Origin: Diadema setosum
Lineage: Eukaryota > Echinodermata > Echinoidea > Diadematoida > Diadematidae
NCBI RefSeq assembly: GCF_964275005.1
Contig: NC_092700.1
Coordinates: 23,049,674-23,113,673, forward strand
Direction of reading: 5' to 3'
Length of the DNA stretch: 64,000 bases
Every line of letters starts with the position of its first letter. The first letter of the stretch is position 1. The notes under the pieces are model-generated. The model did no database searches and was not told the DNA's origin. It saw nothing but the letters and a program-made list of their open reading frames with translations. Below are positions 1 to 14,600 of the stretch, piece after piece. Made by a program: the position numbers and the translations under genes.

Positions 1-478
1 AATTTCACAAGAAGCCAATATTTGCAAAAGCCATGTGCACACAAAAGATTTTTTTTCCTACACAATGCATTGAATTCCATGCAGTGGCAATTCGCATCAG
101 TTTTGTTCCATAAAAAAAGGCTGTTGGCTCCAATTCGCAAAAAGGTTCATGCCACAGATGTTTCTGGATTTACAGCACTCATTATTGTCAGAAATCACAC
201 TGTCTGATATTCATCAATAGAGGGCAGGCTACAATATGCACCTTTCCAGAACAGCTACAAATTGGGTTGAATCTGGGTAGATTTTCTTCAAACATAAATG
301 CTTTTTCCTGTCAGGAATTATGGAAATTAACGAACATACCATGCTGAGAGATCATAATTAGGCACATAGGTTTTGGGTAGTGGTGTCAGAATGACATTGA
401 ATATGGAAACACAGATTTCATCAAAATTCTAGCCATATCCAGTATGAAATCAGAAACCATACTATAATTTGTAGTTTC

Positions 479-517
479 ACTCTGTTGCTGTGATGGTACT
501 CTGTTGCTGTGATGGTA
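479..517. repeat. 19 bp tandem duplication
   Basis: The unit ACTCTGTTGCTGTGATGGT occurs twice in direct succession, followed by the start of a third copy. Confidence 0.9.
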
Positions 518-1509
518 CTCTGCACATAAAATTTCTTTTATTTTGATCTTCCATATTTGTTGCAGTTTCTCTCTCCATGTCCTCTTTTGGTCCCCCTCTC
601 CTGACATGATGCGATCAACTCGCATCTCCACAGATCAGGTCACTGGTCTCCATGGAAACCTAAAAAGTGGTCCCTGGTTATGAATTCACAGATGACTGGT
701 GGTAGTTTTTTTCACCATCCCTTTTCTTCTTCCTCATAAAGCACTCCGCAGAGATTCGATCATTATTATATTTACACATAATACGTACACACATTCAAAG
801 AGAATGTGGAACATATATTACTGTCTCGTAGTGCAGCTGGCAAAAATAATCTTGATGCATGGTTGACCTTGCAAGTTCAAGAATAGGTTCATGAAAAGGT
901 TCACATGGCTTCCCCTCTTTTTCTGCATATTTGAAGAGCGCCCTCTACTGTCATATTCCAGATGGCAATGATCTCATGAGTCTTCGTGTGCACAGTGAAG
1001 AAGCTTTTTGATGGGATTCAAAATGGCTGTCAACCATGTCCAGGCTGTCCCCACCTGGCCAATAGGAAGCCTCATCGCAGGCGGACCTTGTCAGCGGATC
1101 CCCCTGTGCCTATAAGGGTCAAAGGTTAAGATTCATCAGAGGTCAAGGGTTAGACAGACACAAGCAGTAATGATAATTCAGTTCTGATCACATTGTACAT
1201 GTAGACACAATCATACTGGTAAACTTGCACATGAATGGAAGTGAATTTCTATTTACTTCAGCTGAGGCCGTTGCCGTGCAAACTGCAAAGCTTCTATTTG
1301 GGTTTAATGTATCATTCTATACCTGACACCGTTAACTTCTAAATCAAAGGTACATGTATCAGCTATTGCGCAAAATCCCTTCTATCATCAGATTCGTCTC
1401 CAAATACTACAAAATAGTACTCAAACTGCATTATACATTGTACATGTAGGTGACCATACGTTACAAAATGCATTATGAGGGTGCACAGGTCATATTTCTA
1501 GAAAATTGC

Positions 1510-1662
1510 CTGAAACACATAGCTCCACTAGACATCTGCCCAAGTATATTGGGAGTAGTCTTCAATGGTTTAACACATTGAGGACGGTTTGATTTTGCTA
1601 CAACATGCGTTTCCCATAGACACCTGCCCGAGTATACTCGGGACTTGTCCTCAACGGGTTAA
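1510..1662. mobile_element. Two abutting TTAA-type MITE copies (GTTGAGGAC family)
   Basis: At 1570-1662 a short element runs from TTAACACATTGAGGAC to GTCCTCAACGGGTTAA, with TTAA at both ends and an inner palindrome (CCCGAGTATACTCGGG). Immediately before it, the right half of another copy (CTGCCCAAGTATATTGGGAG, then GTCTTCAATGGTTTAA) ends at the same TTAA. TTAA target sites suggest a piggyBac-like or similar source (inference). Further copies are at 2283 and 52642. Confidence 0.75.
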
Positions 1663-2282
1663 TAATCAATTTGCAAAGTTTAGAGTCAGTTTCACGAAAA
1701 CACCTTCGGCATTCACTTTGGTGTTCAAAAGTCCCTGCTTTGTTCCATATGGGAGAAAAAGCAAGATTCTGTGGGCTTCAAGTAATCTCTAAAACTTTGA
1801 GGACTTTCCTCTCATAGTTAACTTTTCTTTTTCAGCTTGGATTTTGTTTTTTGTCTTTGTTTGTGTTTTTTTTTAGTGATTTTAATGAGTTTTCCATTAC
1901 TTCTTAACATTCCTGTGAATGACTCTCTTCATTCATACCACGACTAACAATAACTCATAATAATTGAATTCATTCAAATGAATTTACAAAGTTTGCCTTG
2001 AAAAAAAAAAAAAATTAATCTGGCAACATTCTACTGTTTTCTTCTTTCAATGAATGGTCATATATTATGTAAAATAAAGGATGGAAGTAGCATTCCTATG
2101 CATTTCATTTATCTGTCATTATCATTCCTTTTCTTATTTTTGTTTAATGGGCTTTGTCATAGAGGATGAAACATGTTAATATCCTGTACACAGTGACAGT
2201 CTGAACAACCCTGGTGTAATCCAATCATATCATTTAATTTGATTTGATTTGATTTCAATTTCTTTATTTCTCCAATTGCTGG

Positions 2283-2357
2283 TTAACCGTTGAGGACGAG
2301 TCCCAAGTGTCTATGGGAAATACATGTTGTAGCAAAATCAGCCTGTCCTCAACGGGA
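2283..2357. mobile_element. TTAA-type MITE, GTTGAGGAC family
   Basis: The ends TTAACCGTTGAGGACGAGTC and TGTCCTCAACGG form inverted repeats, and the core CTATGGGAAATACATG is shared with the copy at 1570. It is about 75 bp long. Confidence 0.7.
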
Positions 2358-3139
2358 TGAAAAACATAACATGCTGATCTATGACATTCAGAGAACAATG
2401 AAATGACTGAACTATTAAAGATTATTATTTTTTATTTGCAATCTACCACAAGTCCATTGGGAAAATGCCCGAGACCAATTATCCCTAATCCATAATTCAT
2501 TACAGCCATGTATGGGAGCAATGCCGTACCAGCTGATGATAAATTGCTTTACGATCATCCTACCATTCAATAAACTGCTATCGCAGGAATTTTTCTCTCA
2601 GCAAACATCCATCACAGCTAAGAATAGGCAGACAACTATAACAAAAACAATATGCCAACCAATAATAATTTGCTGTTCAATTAGCTTGCAGGATATATAG
2701 TAAGGTATCTCCACATCAAAGTGAAATGACAAACATATAATCAAATCATATTAGCTTGTTTCGATGGAGCACTGAGAAATGGCATCCCTGTGTACGAAAC
2801 AAATCCATTTTACCAACTGTCCTGCATTAGCATGATGCGTGCGGTATACTAATCGCTTCATCTCACCTCGCATCGCTGGCGGTTGGTATAATACGATTGA
2901 TGCAGGAATATCGCCATGGCAACGCGTTCACATGCATTCACATCACACGCGGGAAGCGGCACAGCAAAGCCCAGTCAATGGTAAGAGATCAGGTGGGTGT
3001 GGTGCATGCATTAAAGATACACCGACAGGTACAAATGTAGGTAGGAGAAATGAGAGAAATTGGAGATATAGAAATGCAGATGGACAAATAAGTACAAAGA
3101 GATTAAAAACAACAAAAAGAAAATAAAGGACAAATTAAA

Positions 3140-3196
3140 CAAAGAGACAGAGAGACAGGGAGAGAAAGATAGAGAGAAAGAGAGAGAGAGACAGAA
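3140..3196. repeat. GA-rich purine tract
   Basis: Imperfect GAGA/GACAGA repeats in an almost pure purine strand. Confidence 0.9.
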
Positions 3197-3951
3197 TGGG
3201 GCAAGAGTAATGTTGGACAAAGGAACACGAGAAAACAAATTACAATAAGCCATGCACAGATAATTCATACCACATTGGGCATAAAACAGCACATCAAATC
3301 AAATATGTTATATAAAAGGCAGTATCACCTATAGAGGGAAAAAACTGTCCAAATAGCATATAATAGCATGCATGTTAATCTATGCGTGTATGCAATCAAT
3401 TACAATCTGCTTTTGCATCATCAGAGTTTGCATGCGTCAAAACTAGCTCAGCTTTTCAACATATCTCATAATCATGCATGATCCCAATGCTTAGTGCAGT
3501 AAAGCTTTTGAAACAGGAAATTTGTGACATGAAATAGTCACAATGGCACAAAAGTAAAAAAATTCCAAAATTCAGAAATAATACTGAAGAAAGAGAGAAG
3601 GCAAATCAAACAAAACTAGAATCATCATAGAGGAATACAGCAAAAAATGAATAAACAATTTACAGATTTTCAATAAAATAATACTGACAAATTGTACATT
3701 GTGTATCTGTAGTACTGCTTTAAGAATTTACATCTGCTGATTTTCATCAGGAAGTATTGGACTGTAAACTGTTCTAAATCATAACTACTGATGCAGACAG
3801 AAACATTGTGTACATGTACAACCTAGGTCTCCTCCCACAAGCAATGATCCAATACTATATCCATTCATGTTTGAAGCATTCCAGGGGCTGTAGAATATTA
3901 CTTTAATATTGTGTGTAAGTGTATGTGTAAGTATGTGTGTGTGTATGGGGC

Positions 3952-3979
3952 GGGGGGGGGGGGGGGGGGGGGGGGGGGG
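3952..3979. repeat. Poly-G tract
   Basis: About 27 consecutive G interrupted only near the start by one C, preceded by GTGT repeats. Frames reading poly-glycine through it are not genes. Confidence 0.95.
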
Positions 3980-4840
3980 CTTGCTCCGGCCAAGGGGTGT
4001 CAGGGGTACTACTCATGGTTGGATCAGGTCAAGGGGCAATCCTTCTCCCTCCTCTCCCTTCACTTCAATGGGGAAGATCTAAAAAAAAAATCATGGATTT
4101 TCTTCTGCACATTTTTGTTTATTTCAACTATTTTCCACATTTGTTTATTTTTCATCCACCTCAATTACTACCTCCCGGTCTCACGTCATGATTTCTTGCC
4201 AGTGTAGCTTGACAACATCTATCATATTTTGTTGTTTTTCCAATTCTAACAACATTGACAATATTATTCTATTCATAGGGGACTGGATAGCAGCACAAAT
4301 CCTTAAGTACGGCTTTAAAGAATTACTCCAAACACCATTTGATAATTCTCTCATGGTTATGTGCTGCGAGGCTGAAAGCATTAGGGCTGATTAATTAAAA
4401 AAAAACACACACACATAAACCATGGTCGGCATTATGTTAATGTACTGGGCATGCATGCGATCTACAAAGGTATCTGGAATGTAGCTTCAGTACAGTGACA
4501 GTGATGCATGGCTTGGAAAAGTGGACCTGCCAAAGAACGAAGAATATTTTCCTGGGGCACTGTGAATGATAGATGATTATCTAAAAATGTAGATTGACAA
4601 AGCTGAGAACATGCAAGAATAATGAGAATGGATCAGTGGGAAGGGGGGGGGGGGGAGGGGGGAGGGGGGAGAAGTGGTGGAGGGGGATACACCTGATACT
4701 AGAGATTCTTTATCATTAGAAATGGGAGCCGGAGAGTGTGTGTATAGTGAGCACTATGAATACAGCTTGGGGAAAACAGGGGGGGGGGGGATGTTGGAGT
4801 CCTCCAGTGTATAGAAATAGACGTTGTAGTATAATGATAT

Positions 4841-5088
4841 GAAGGGTTTGTTTGCAAAAACCGATAAGTCCATTTTTGAAGATTTTGCAGTACGATCTGT
4901 GTCATAAAGTACAAAATAATACCTTTTAAATGATATATTGCTCACTACCTATACAGGTATATTTTTTAAGTTATGGTCAAAAGAAGGACAAATTTTCTTA
5001 TCATTCTCTTTATTTTTCTTGACCTTTAATCGCAAATATCTCCATTTGACAAATATGGACTTATCGGTTTTTGCAAACAAACTCTTCA
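4841..5088. mobile_element. 248 bp MITE, GAAGAGTTTG family, copy 1
   Basis: Inverted ends read GTTTGTTTGCAAAAACCGAT on the left and the complement (ATCGGTTTTTGCAAACAAAC) on the right. The interior matches the copy at 46070-46320 along its whole length, including TTGACCTTTAATCGCAAATA. No coding capacity. Confidence 0.85.
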
Positions 5089-5530
5089 CATGTTCTCACA
5101 GGATATGTACTGTAAATGGGTAATATATATGGTGTGTGCATGTGTGTGGGTGTTTGAGTAAATTCAGTCAGCTGATGTCTTCATGCTCCGATAGACCACA
5201 CAATTTGCTGTTCATATGAAACTTAATACACTCATATTTTCCCCCATGCATGGTCATATGAGAGATAAGGAATACAATATCAGCATGGCTGAACTACGGT
5301 GTACACGCAACTGTCTAAAGTCGGAAATGCCACAAGTCCCCACTGTCAACCAATGATGAGCATGCACACTAACTCGTGCAACAGTGAAATGAGAAATTGT
5401 TCGAGCCGCTCAACTACGACTCCACCGACTTTCACACACTGACTACAGTAAATTCTGCAGTGACGAGTTCTGACCACAAGGTGACGACTTTTCATCTTCA
5501 CGACATACCGCTACTGGTCTATCGCTCTAC

Positions 5531-5628
5531 TTACACATAAATCGGTTCCAACTGCATAGTGGTCGGTGGCTTTTGTGCGTGTGAGTTGTAGGCAGTGTAT
5601 GATGAATCAAAGCCACCGATAAAATCAA
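5531..5628 (-). CDS. NKAIN: NKAIN terminal coding exon (cytoplasmic tail and stop)
   Basis: The acceptor is TTCTGTAG at 5629-5636. After TT (completing Phe) the exon reads DFIGGFDSSYTAYNSHAQK, then PPTTMQLEPIYV and TAA at 5533-5531. The FDFIGGFD block and the length match the NKAIN C-terminus. The last three residues I-Y-V fit a class II PDZ ligand, which is inference. The 3' UTR should continue toward lower coordinates; I could not pick a convincing poly(A) site because TTTATT words nearby lie inside a MITE. Confidence 0.94.
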
Positions 5629-8600
5629 CTACAGAACGGAATGAGAAGAAGAAACAAAATTGTCCAAAAGAATAATGGAAAGAATTGTGCGAAATAAACC
5701 AAAATCATATCAATAAAGAGAAAATACCTCACAAATGCAGTGTTCACAAAGGGGGAGGAAGAAGAAAAAGAATATAAGTTGAGTAAATGGACTTCTATGT
5801 TCTATCAGACAAAAAGACATACATGTAATATACAGAACAGGACTTAGTTGTATCTTTCTACAATACACTCCACTCAAATCTATAAAAATGTACGATAGTA
5901 GGCTGAACTCCTGTATATCCACAAAATGACACAACTTGATTTACGAACACATAGTTACATTATGCAAATAATGAATAATAAACAAAACACTGTGCCCAAA
6001 CTGAATACAAATTTCACAAAAGTCTGCTAGAGTTTGTTTTGTAAAAGTTAGGGTAACAAACAGAATAGGCTGCATCAACTGGAAATTGATACATCTGCCA
6101 GCTGCCAGCATTTCTCAAAGAACCAACACTTCTTCAAAAATATGGTGCCTTAAAGATGTACAGTAGCACATGAACTTTTATCCAGGGCAGCAAACTAACT
6201 TTTTTTCTACTGGTCCAACCTGTCTGTTGGACCAGTAGGTACCCAATTTTTCCATGTTTTACTGGTTCATTCCTAAAAAGTTACTGGTCCGACAGTAACT
6301 TTTACAGGTCGGGGACCGTCGGACCAGTGCCAGTGTGCAGCGTTGTTTTATCTTTACCATGTCCTTAGCTCAGCATATTAAACTTAACAAGATAAACTGA
6401 CATTGGTCCAATGCCTTCACTGATATCATTTGATTCACTTATTGTCCCCTTATGTACACTGATGATGCATTGTAGTTAGAGTATTAATCTATCTGAACCA
6501 TTAAAAATAAACACACAAAGAAACAAACCTATTCCTGTGGTTTGGTGCTGTTTCATTTTATCATTACAATTCTTATGATTTAAGAATTGTGTTTCTTAAA
6601 GACGAGTTAAAAATAAAGTATTTTACTAAGCAGCCCTCTGCTGATCATATAATCATAATTACTTGTTTCATTTCTTGAATTTTCAACAGCCTATAAACTC
6701 ATTCCTAAATCTATTAGACATTTTAGAAGATAAGTTCCTCTTTCACAATTGTAAGTGGCAATTCTGTGTATTTTTTTCTAACTTTCTAATATTTTAAGGC
6801 AGTTCCATCTAACCTTCTTCCAACAGAAACTGTATGCAATAAAATTCAGAGGTGCCAAATTCATTCCTGCATCAAGAAAATCCCACAGGACCACATGAGA
6901 GTTTACAAAAAATGGACAAATGGTCATAAATTTTGCATCACAATGGAAATTACATGTAGTTCAATGCCCTATAAACAGAAGTCAGGATGCTGCTGAGTCA
7001 GACCATAGTCTTGTGTCACTGCAAATACAGTAAAATCTGCCATAGCGACAACCTGTCTATATAGCGGTCTTCTGCCGTACACAACTACAACTGTACATGT
7101 ACTATAAAAACTCAATCTCCCACCCCCCACCACCCCCCCCCCCCCACCAGGAGAAAAGCCATCTATCTAATAGCAGCCACCTGTCTACAACAGGCACATT
7201 TTTGTCTCCATTGTGGGTGGCCACTATAGACAGGTTTGTCTGTATTTTCATCCAGTAACACTTTGACTCCATGTTTGCTTGTTTGTTTGTTTGTTTGGTT
7301 TTTTGTTTGTTTGTTTTTGTGTGTTTTTGTTTACTTTTTGGTGCCCTAGTTTTCTCACATTCAAAATATCTTCAAATTTTGTGCAATGCCACAACATAAT
7401 TACCTGAAGGGAATTATGTCCATTGCACATGTATGTTTACAAGCAAATCTCATGCAACAACATACTTTTTAATCTTTGTGTACATTGTACATGCAGTCAA
7501 ACTCCTATGCAATGGATGTCTGTATGATTACAATCCTAGAGATATATTGTACATGTACAAAACACAACTTTCTTTGATAAATTATCAAAAAGTTTGTGCA
7601 ACCACAAATTAATAGAAACCACTGAAAATATCAAATAAATAAAAATGATTTGTGTAGAATATATCAATGTATTCACAATAAATGTCAATTTAAAGACAGA
7701 TGGCATGATAAAAGCAATTATATGCAAAGCAAAACCAATCATATTTCCACTGCACACCAAAACTTCAACTCAGCTCGGATACTGATATCTGTATCATAAG
7801 TACTGCTCAAACTATTAAGCTCATTCACTGTATTATTGTACATTAATATTAAAGAGATATATGTGCTTCTCATTACACAGGGTATGAAAGACAAGCTACA
7901 ATAATTCACCATACATAATGATCACATCCCACATAGTTTAAATTTAGTAACTGTAAGACTGTACAAGTGTAAATCAGCACAGCACGGCAACAACAAGCAA
8001 AACTGCAGCATAGCCAGTACGGTCAAACAATTTCAAAAAGTAAAACATATCTTCCCTCCCCATCACTCATTCTTTGTAGCCTATCATTAGCAAGAAAGCA
8101 TTTTCATATCATATGCATACAGCAGTACATCTGAAGTATAGTAAAGTATGTAAGACATAGATGTTACGTATACATACATTAGGGTGATCACATCGTAATC
8201 AACATTTCTCATCAATTGTAATTTTCCTCACAATTTTGCAAGCACAATTCCTCATTAATTTTGTTTTGTTCGTTACTGTAGCTAGAGTTTATCAAATGCA
8301 CCCGTGATTGCCAACTTACTTGTAGCTGACCAGCACATAATTACTATTCTCTGCATGGTATCATAAATCCTATTAATGACACCAAGTCCTTTTGAAATTT
8401 AACTTCTGAGAATGAAAAAAAAAAAATGTTTTCGGGCAAAGGTGGGTGCTGAACGTACGTGTATATATACACACAGTGTTATCATGATGAACAATACCCC
8501 TCCTTTTCTACAATTTTTTTTTTTTTTTTTTTTTGGGGGGGGGGTAGATGAACGAGTGATAAGTGAAAGAAAGCTGCAGTGTCTATTCAACAAAAATATG

Positions 8601-11600
8601 AAAACAAAATAAAAACTAAACAAAGACTTCCTCCCTCCTTCACTGATTACTAATAATGCATCATAACAAGATAGACAGCAAACCACATAGATAAAACAGA
8701 GAAGGAAAAAAAAAAGATCAAAAGTGCATTGTTGCATCGTCAAGATTCAGAGTCATGCAATGGCCGTGTCTCCTCAAGAGGAAGAGTGCCGATACTTACA
8801 GCTATCTTCTTCTTCATTGAATTTCCGTAAAATGATTATTGCCCAGATTAGACCTAGAACCTGGAGAGGGAGATAAACCAATACGAGACAAAAAACAAGA
8901 AAGGAAACAAAAAAAAAAAATGAAAAAGATAATTTGAAGTGCATTTTCTGACACCTGATGAAAGAGACAAGGGAAATATCAAATTGAAAGAGATTGAAAG
9001 AGATTGAAAAAGCAATTTTTTAGTGAGGATGGAAATTTAAAAAAAAAAAGAAAACAGAAACACGAAGCAAAGAGAACATGCATTTCATTAAGTTTGATAA
9101 ATTGGACAACCCAGAAGTGACTGCATACAGGACTGTTTACTCTAATAGGTAAACGCATGCCTACATTTTTAATATCTCTGTCCTTCATATTGTTGTACTG
9201 TTACGGCACCATACAGTGTACATACATTGTCTACTGTTATATTCTTCCCATTCATCGATATCAGCACACCATGCATTTCATCAAAACTTTCAAAATTCTA
9301 AACTTCTGAATGGCTACAGAAAATAAAAAATTCCCTTCCTTCTGAATGGCTTTTCCAAGCTTCTCACACTTCACTGTTTGATATTCTACATGAACAGAAT
9401 TAAAGGGATGGTACAGTATTGGTGGAGATGAGAATTGGGCTTGTAACTTTTTGCGAGATACCAAGAAAGCACTTATGATATAGTACAAAGCCTACCATTT
9501 TAAGAGGAATTCAAAGTTTATTTGATGAAAATCTGGTTTGGAATGACTGAAACATCCAAAAACAAAGTAAAACAGAGTGACCGTATTACAAAGTGTGGGT
9601 TCCACACTTTCTTAGAATCGCTCTTTTTTGGATATCTCAACCAATTTTCATCGACTAAACGTTGAATTCCTCATAGAATTACATACTCTTTTATATTTCA
9701 TAAGAGGTTTCTCATTATCTCACCAAAAAATTTTGGAAACCTGAAATTAGGTCTCGACCAAAACTATACAATCCCTTTTCATATTTGAATTTCCCTCTGA
9801 TTCATTGAATAAGAATGCAGCCCTCATTCATCTTGTTTGCTTCACTAATGGCATCTCAGTACTTTTTTTACCTCATGATGACACCACCTGTGACAAATGT
9901 ATTCCTAATAAACTCCCTCTCACTTCTAAACTGCAATTTCCCCATTAATGTGAGCAGAATGCCAAGGTTATCCATAACAACACCAGCCCATTATTACAGA
10001 GGGGCGAAATTGAGACCCGCACTAATTCGAGTTGAATACAGACAGGGCCATTATTCCACCTCACTAATTTTCCCCAACGCTTCACGGAAAACCTGTGTGG
10101 CCGGATGAGGTTGCTACGGTAACAACATTACGCTGAGGTTATAAGACATCATCAAAATTAATGTACAACGCGCTTCCGCTTTGGAAAATGACTATAGCGC
10201 TTCATGATTCCACAGGTCTGTAAGCATTGTTGAATTCACCCAAGTTTGGCTTGTTTTCAAAGAGGACCCTGCTTTTCCATTTAATATATATCATTAACCC
10301 CGTACCCATTTCTACACCAAATTTCATAGTCATGAGGGACAAAGTTGGTAAATCATCTTGTCAATGGATATAAAATGACATCATGGGTTAGATTCACATG
10401 ATGTTCCCAACATGATTAACTCCAAGTTTTAAAACTTGATGATTAGTTTGCAGTGTAGGCCTTCAGTAGCAGTGAGTTTCTAAGGTACAGTGCAAGGTAA
10501 GATTTGATCCAAGGACTTCCAAATCATGAGTACAGTTGTAGCTGAGCCATATCAACTACAACTTATTTAAAGCCGCACTCCCATCAAAATATCATGGAGG
10601 CTGCAGAAAACACTTTGTGAGATTTTGGGAGGAAAAAAAAGAAAGAAAAGAGAGAGAGAGATATGTAAACTTACACATAGAACGCACTGGACCGCTGCAT
10701 GCAAGACCTCCACGTACTGGTAGTCGAGCACGCATCCCTGCACCTCCAGTCGTTGGGTGTGGCTGCCCGACGAAGGCACCGTGGTGATATTGTATGTGAT
10801 GACGCAGTTGAAGCCGTGCTCTCGCCACCAGCTCTCCTTACCAGTATTGAAGTTGAGTATGTACAGATGCTCCTGTGGGACGGAGTCATAAAATACGTAT
10901 GAAACTGATTTCGCGCATTGCTGATGACACCTCTGCAGAGTTCAGAATGCAAAAGATGCTCTAACAAGAAGGGAGAGCAGAAATGATTGTATCTCGAGAT
11001 AACTTTGGAAGTTGGGAATTCATATGCTCACTAGTGGCATGTAGCATAATGGAAAACATGATATACTGTACTGTACCCTATTGCAACACATGACAGAAGG
11101 GTACAGCATACAGTACATTGTACATTGTAAGTGCATTTCCACGCTGATGTCAGCATTATGTTATTTTCATCCCTATTGGAACATTTCGATTTAAAATCTA
11201 TTTGTAATAAAACAGTTTGCATTTGCTATTAAATACTCTGTAAATGACAGCAAGCTCTGGTTACATCATTTGTGCTGCTCACTTGTACATGTATGAACAG
11301 CACAGTTGCGAGAAGTTTGAATGCGTGAAAATGGCACAGAATGCAAAGAATAAAAAAAGTGCATGATATATACACTGTATTTTCATAGAAAACATATTTG
11401 GTAAAATGGCACAAAGTACTGTAGGAAATTGATTTTTTTTTTAAAAATCATCATTTTGGGAAATAACAAGATACCTGAAGCATTCAAGACAGCGCAAGTC
11501 AGGAAAGACTTTTGATTCTTACCAGAAGCCTTCACAGGCATTTATAGAAATTTGTACAAAAAGCCAGGACTGAAGTGGAAAAAAAAAAGGGAGGGGACTG

Positions 11601-14600
11601 ATGCTTTAACAATACCTCATGCATTTCCCCTCAATACAGATTATAGTGCTAATGTATATGCACTGAAGGACAGTCAAAAGTAAAGAGTGCACCATCAGCA
11701 ACATCATACATAATTAGTTGTGTACAATGTGTACGGCCAGCTCAAATGTACTTGTACATGTGATACGTGAATGCAGTAATCACTTTCAAAGGCACAATGC
11801 ACAACAAGATCTCTCCAGTACCAAAGGTGCATGTATACACATGATCAACCAAGCACCCCTTGCTTTGCTAAAGACATCATACACCCTCATGCATATACTC
11901 CTCCTTTAATTACATGCAAATTCAACAAGAGGCATGAAAGAGAGAACTCTACGGAAAAAAAAAAAAAGCCCTGAAGAAAACAAATTGGACGTTGGCCGCT
12001 GAACTCACACACCCGAGATGGCTGATAGAAGGACCGGAAGATTTATTTATGGATGCGGGCATGGTTTCCTCATCCTAAAGAGGTACCAGGGAGGGTGATG
12101 CATGGAACATTGGACAATTTACAGCAGGAGGGAATTTCCAATGTCTTCCATCACCGAGGAGGATGCAGGAGAATGGAGGGTAGGAGTCGGGGAGAAGTGG
12201 GACAGAAACTTGTTGGGTCCCTAACCATACATGTATATTTTGTCCTTTAAACAAAGGGATGGTATACATATGATGTAGTTTTGGTTGAAATGGGGGTTGG
12301 GGTTTTAAATTTTGCGAGATAATTAGAAACCACTCATATATAATATATTAAAGAGCATACAATTATATTATAATGAGGAACTCAACTTTATTTGATGAAA
12401 ATTATCTTTGAAATGACTGAGATAAAAACAAAACACTTAAGTAAAAACAAAGGGGTCCTAATAAAAGGGCTCCATCTTATTTAGGACCTCTTTGTTTTTT
12501 GGATGTATCTCAACCCATCTCAACCAGAACTATACCACCCCTTTAAATACACAGGATAAGATAAAGATAGATATAAAGAATAATTATAGGATTAACGGAT
12601 ACATTGGGTACACTACATCATAATCGTAGAATACTTTTCTTCTCTTTCATTTTTTTTTTCCCAGGGGGAAGCTTTGGGTTTGATGGCACAAGTTATCAAG
12701 TCTTTCAATGCTTACCACTGAAATACAGAGGTGGAAAGACCTTAATGAAATGAAGGGAAAACTGCATTCATGACTTCATATCTTTATGCACTTTGAAGGC
12801 CTTATACAGTAGTTGCTATACGTATACACTACTGTACGTGTACATTAAAGATGAAACAAAGTCATTGGGAAAATACACTGTATGGGAACGACTACATATA
12901 CACCATATCAGGATACGGTAAATGTGTAGACACTGTCTGAAAATTCCTACATGTATAAAAGTTTGAAGCTTCCATTCATCCCAAAGTGATACAATGAAAG
13001 CTTGGTTTGCAACAAAAACAGAAAATGAAAAGAAGAGAGAAAAAAAGAACAAAAGAGGGGTAGAGGGGAGAGAAAGACAATTAGTGACAATATACACACT
13101 CGTGACTTGAACAATTTCTCACTTTGAAATGAGAAAGCACAGTGACTCGCCAGGAAAGGAAATCCTCAGGTACAAATGTACAAACCTTGTGTCATAAGAT
13201 ATATCCATGATAAAACTTTTATTGATATCACTACGATGAGACTGTATGGTAACTGAGCACCCACTCCTGGCTGCCTTTAGATTAAAATTTCTTGAAATCC
13301 TTCTTCAAAAAAACTTCTGCTGATGATCTGTTGAAATATTGATTTAATGCTAAGTAGACTGAAGTTGGTATACATGTAACCCTTCAATATAATCTTAAAG
13401 GGTTCGTATAGTTTTGGTTGAGACCTAATTTCAGGTTTTGAACATTTTTTGGTGAGATGATGAGAAACCTCTTACAAAATATGAAAGAGCATGTAATTCT
13501 ATGGGGAATTCAACGTTTATTTGATGAAAATTGGTTTTGAAATGGCTGAGATATCCAAAAAAGAGCAATTCTAATAAAGTGTGGGACCCATACTTTATTA
13601 AGATTGCTTCGTTTCAGTTTGTTTTTGGATGTTTCATTCATTCCAAACCCGATTTTCATCATATAAACTTTGAATTCCTCTTAAAATGGTATGCTCTGTA
13701 CTACATCATAAGTGTTTTCTTGGTATCTCGCAAAAAGTTAAAAGCCCAATTCTCATCTCCACCAATACTGTACTATCCCTTTAAAAACTCACAGAGAGTT
13801 CATGCACGGACATCCACTAAATAGCAGTAAAAACAGACTCCACTTTTATGACTAATCTTCCTCTATAAAACTGAATTATTCCCAGAACTGTACCCATAAT
13901 ATCAATTCAGACAGTGCTGTGATGAATGGCTCTACAGAGTAATGATTTTGTACACTAGTGCTGAAAGCCAAAGCACAATGGTGATACCAAAGCACATAAA
14001 TTGCGGAATCTCCTGCAAACTTTAAATTTGCTTTCCCTTTTGTTTCAGAAGATATTTGGCCTACTACAGATTGAATTGCTGTCTTCAAGTTAACTGTGGT
14101 TTTTACATGTATGAAATACAGTATAAACACAGTTGTTGTTGTGTTTTTTAAATATACATTAAACACTGTAGTATGTATTAAAATTTAATTTGTGTTGGAT
14201 AGAAATTCATTATCAGAGCAACATCAAATGCTCAGAGACCATCATGTACAGCAGCACAGAGTTCAACCTGCACTCTTCTGCATACTGACAAAGAGCAATT
14301 CATATACAAATTATTCATTCCCATGCCTCATTCATAGAGTTGTACACTGTATGAATACGTCAAACATTTGGACTCGTCAAATATATTATGTATGCAACTT
14401 ACAAACTACAGCTGTACAACTGTACAATTGTACATGTAGGAAAAGCATACAAAGTCAAAATTCTGACTATTGTATGCCAGTATGCATGATTACCAGACCT
14501 CCCATACTGTTTACATCCTTCATGCACTGTCACTCGAATGCATGAATCTTTGATATGGAACCATCAATTGAAAGTAACAAGAGGAGACAAAATGTACAAT

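Larger units (their letters stand above)
1..5530. other. NKAIN 3' flank and probable UTR, no other gene seen
   Basis: Open frames here are under 100 codons and read through repeats or simple sequence. The stretch contains small TTAA elements, a GA-rich tract, a long poly-G and one MITE, listed separately. Some of the DNA just below 5531 must be NKAIN 3' UTR, but its end cannot be fixed. Confidence 0.6.

Noticed and set aside
830..1090. Minus-strand frame from an apparent acceptor (CTTATAG at about 1110) that could be an NKAIN last exon
   Set aside because: The short tail it gives does not match the family, while 5531-5628 gives the expected FDFIGG tail in the correct phase.
3911..4207. Glycine-rich frames across the poly-G tract
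   Set aside because: Artefact of a homopolymer run.
14192..14545. 117-codon plus-strand frame
   Set aside because: No motif and irregular composition; overlaps TACATGTA-type intronic sequence.
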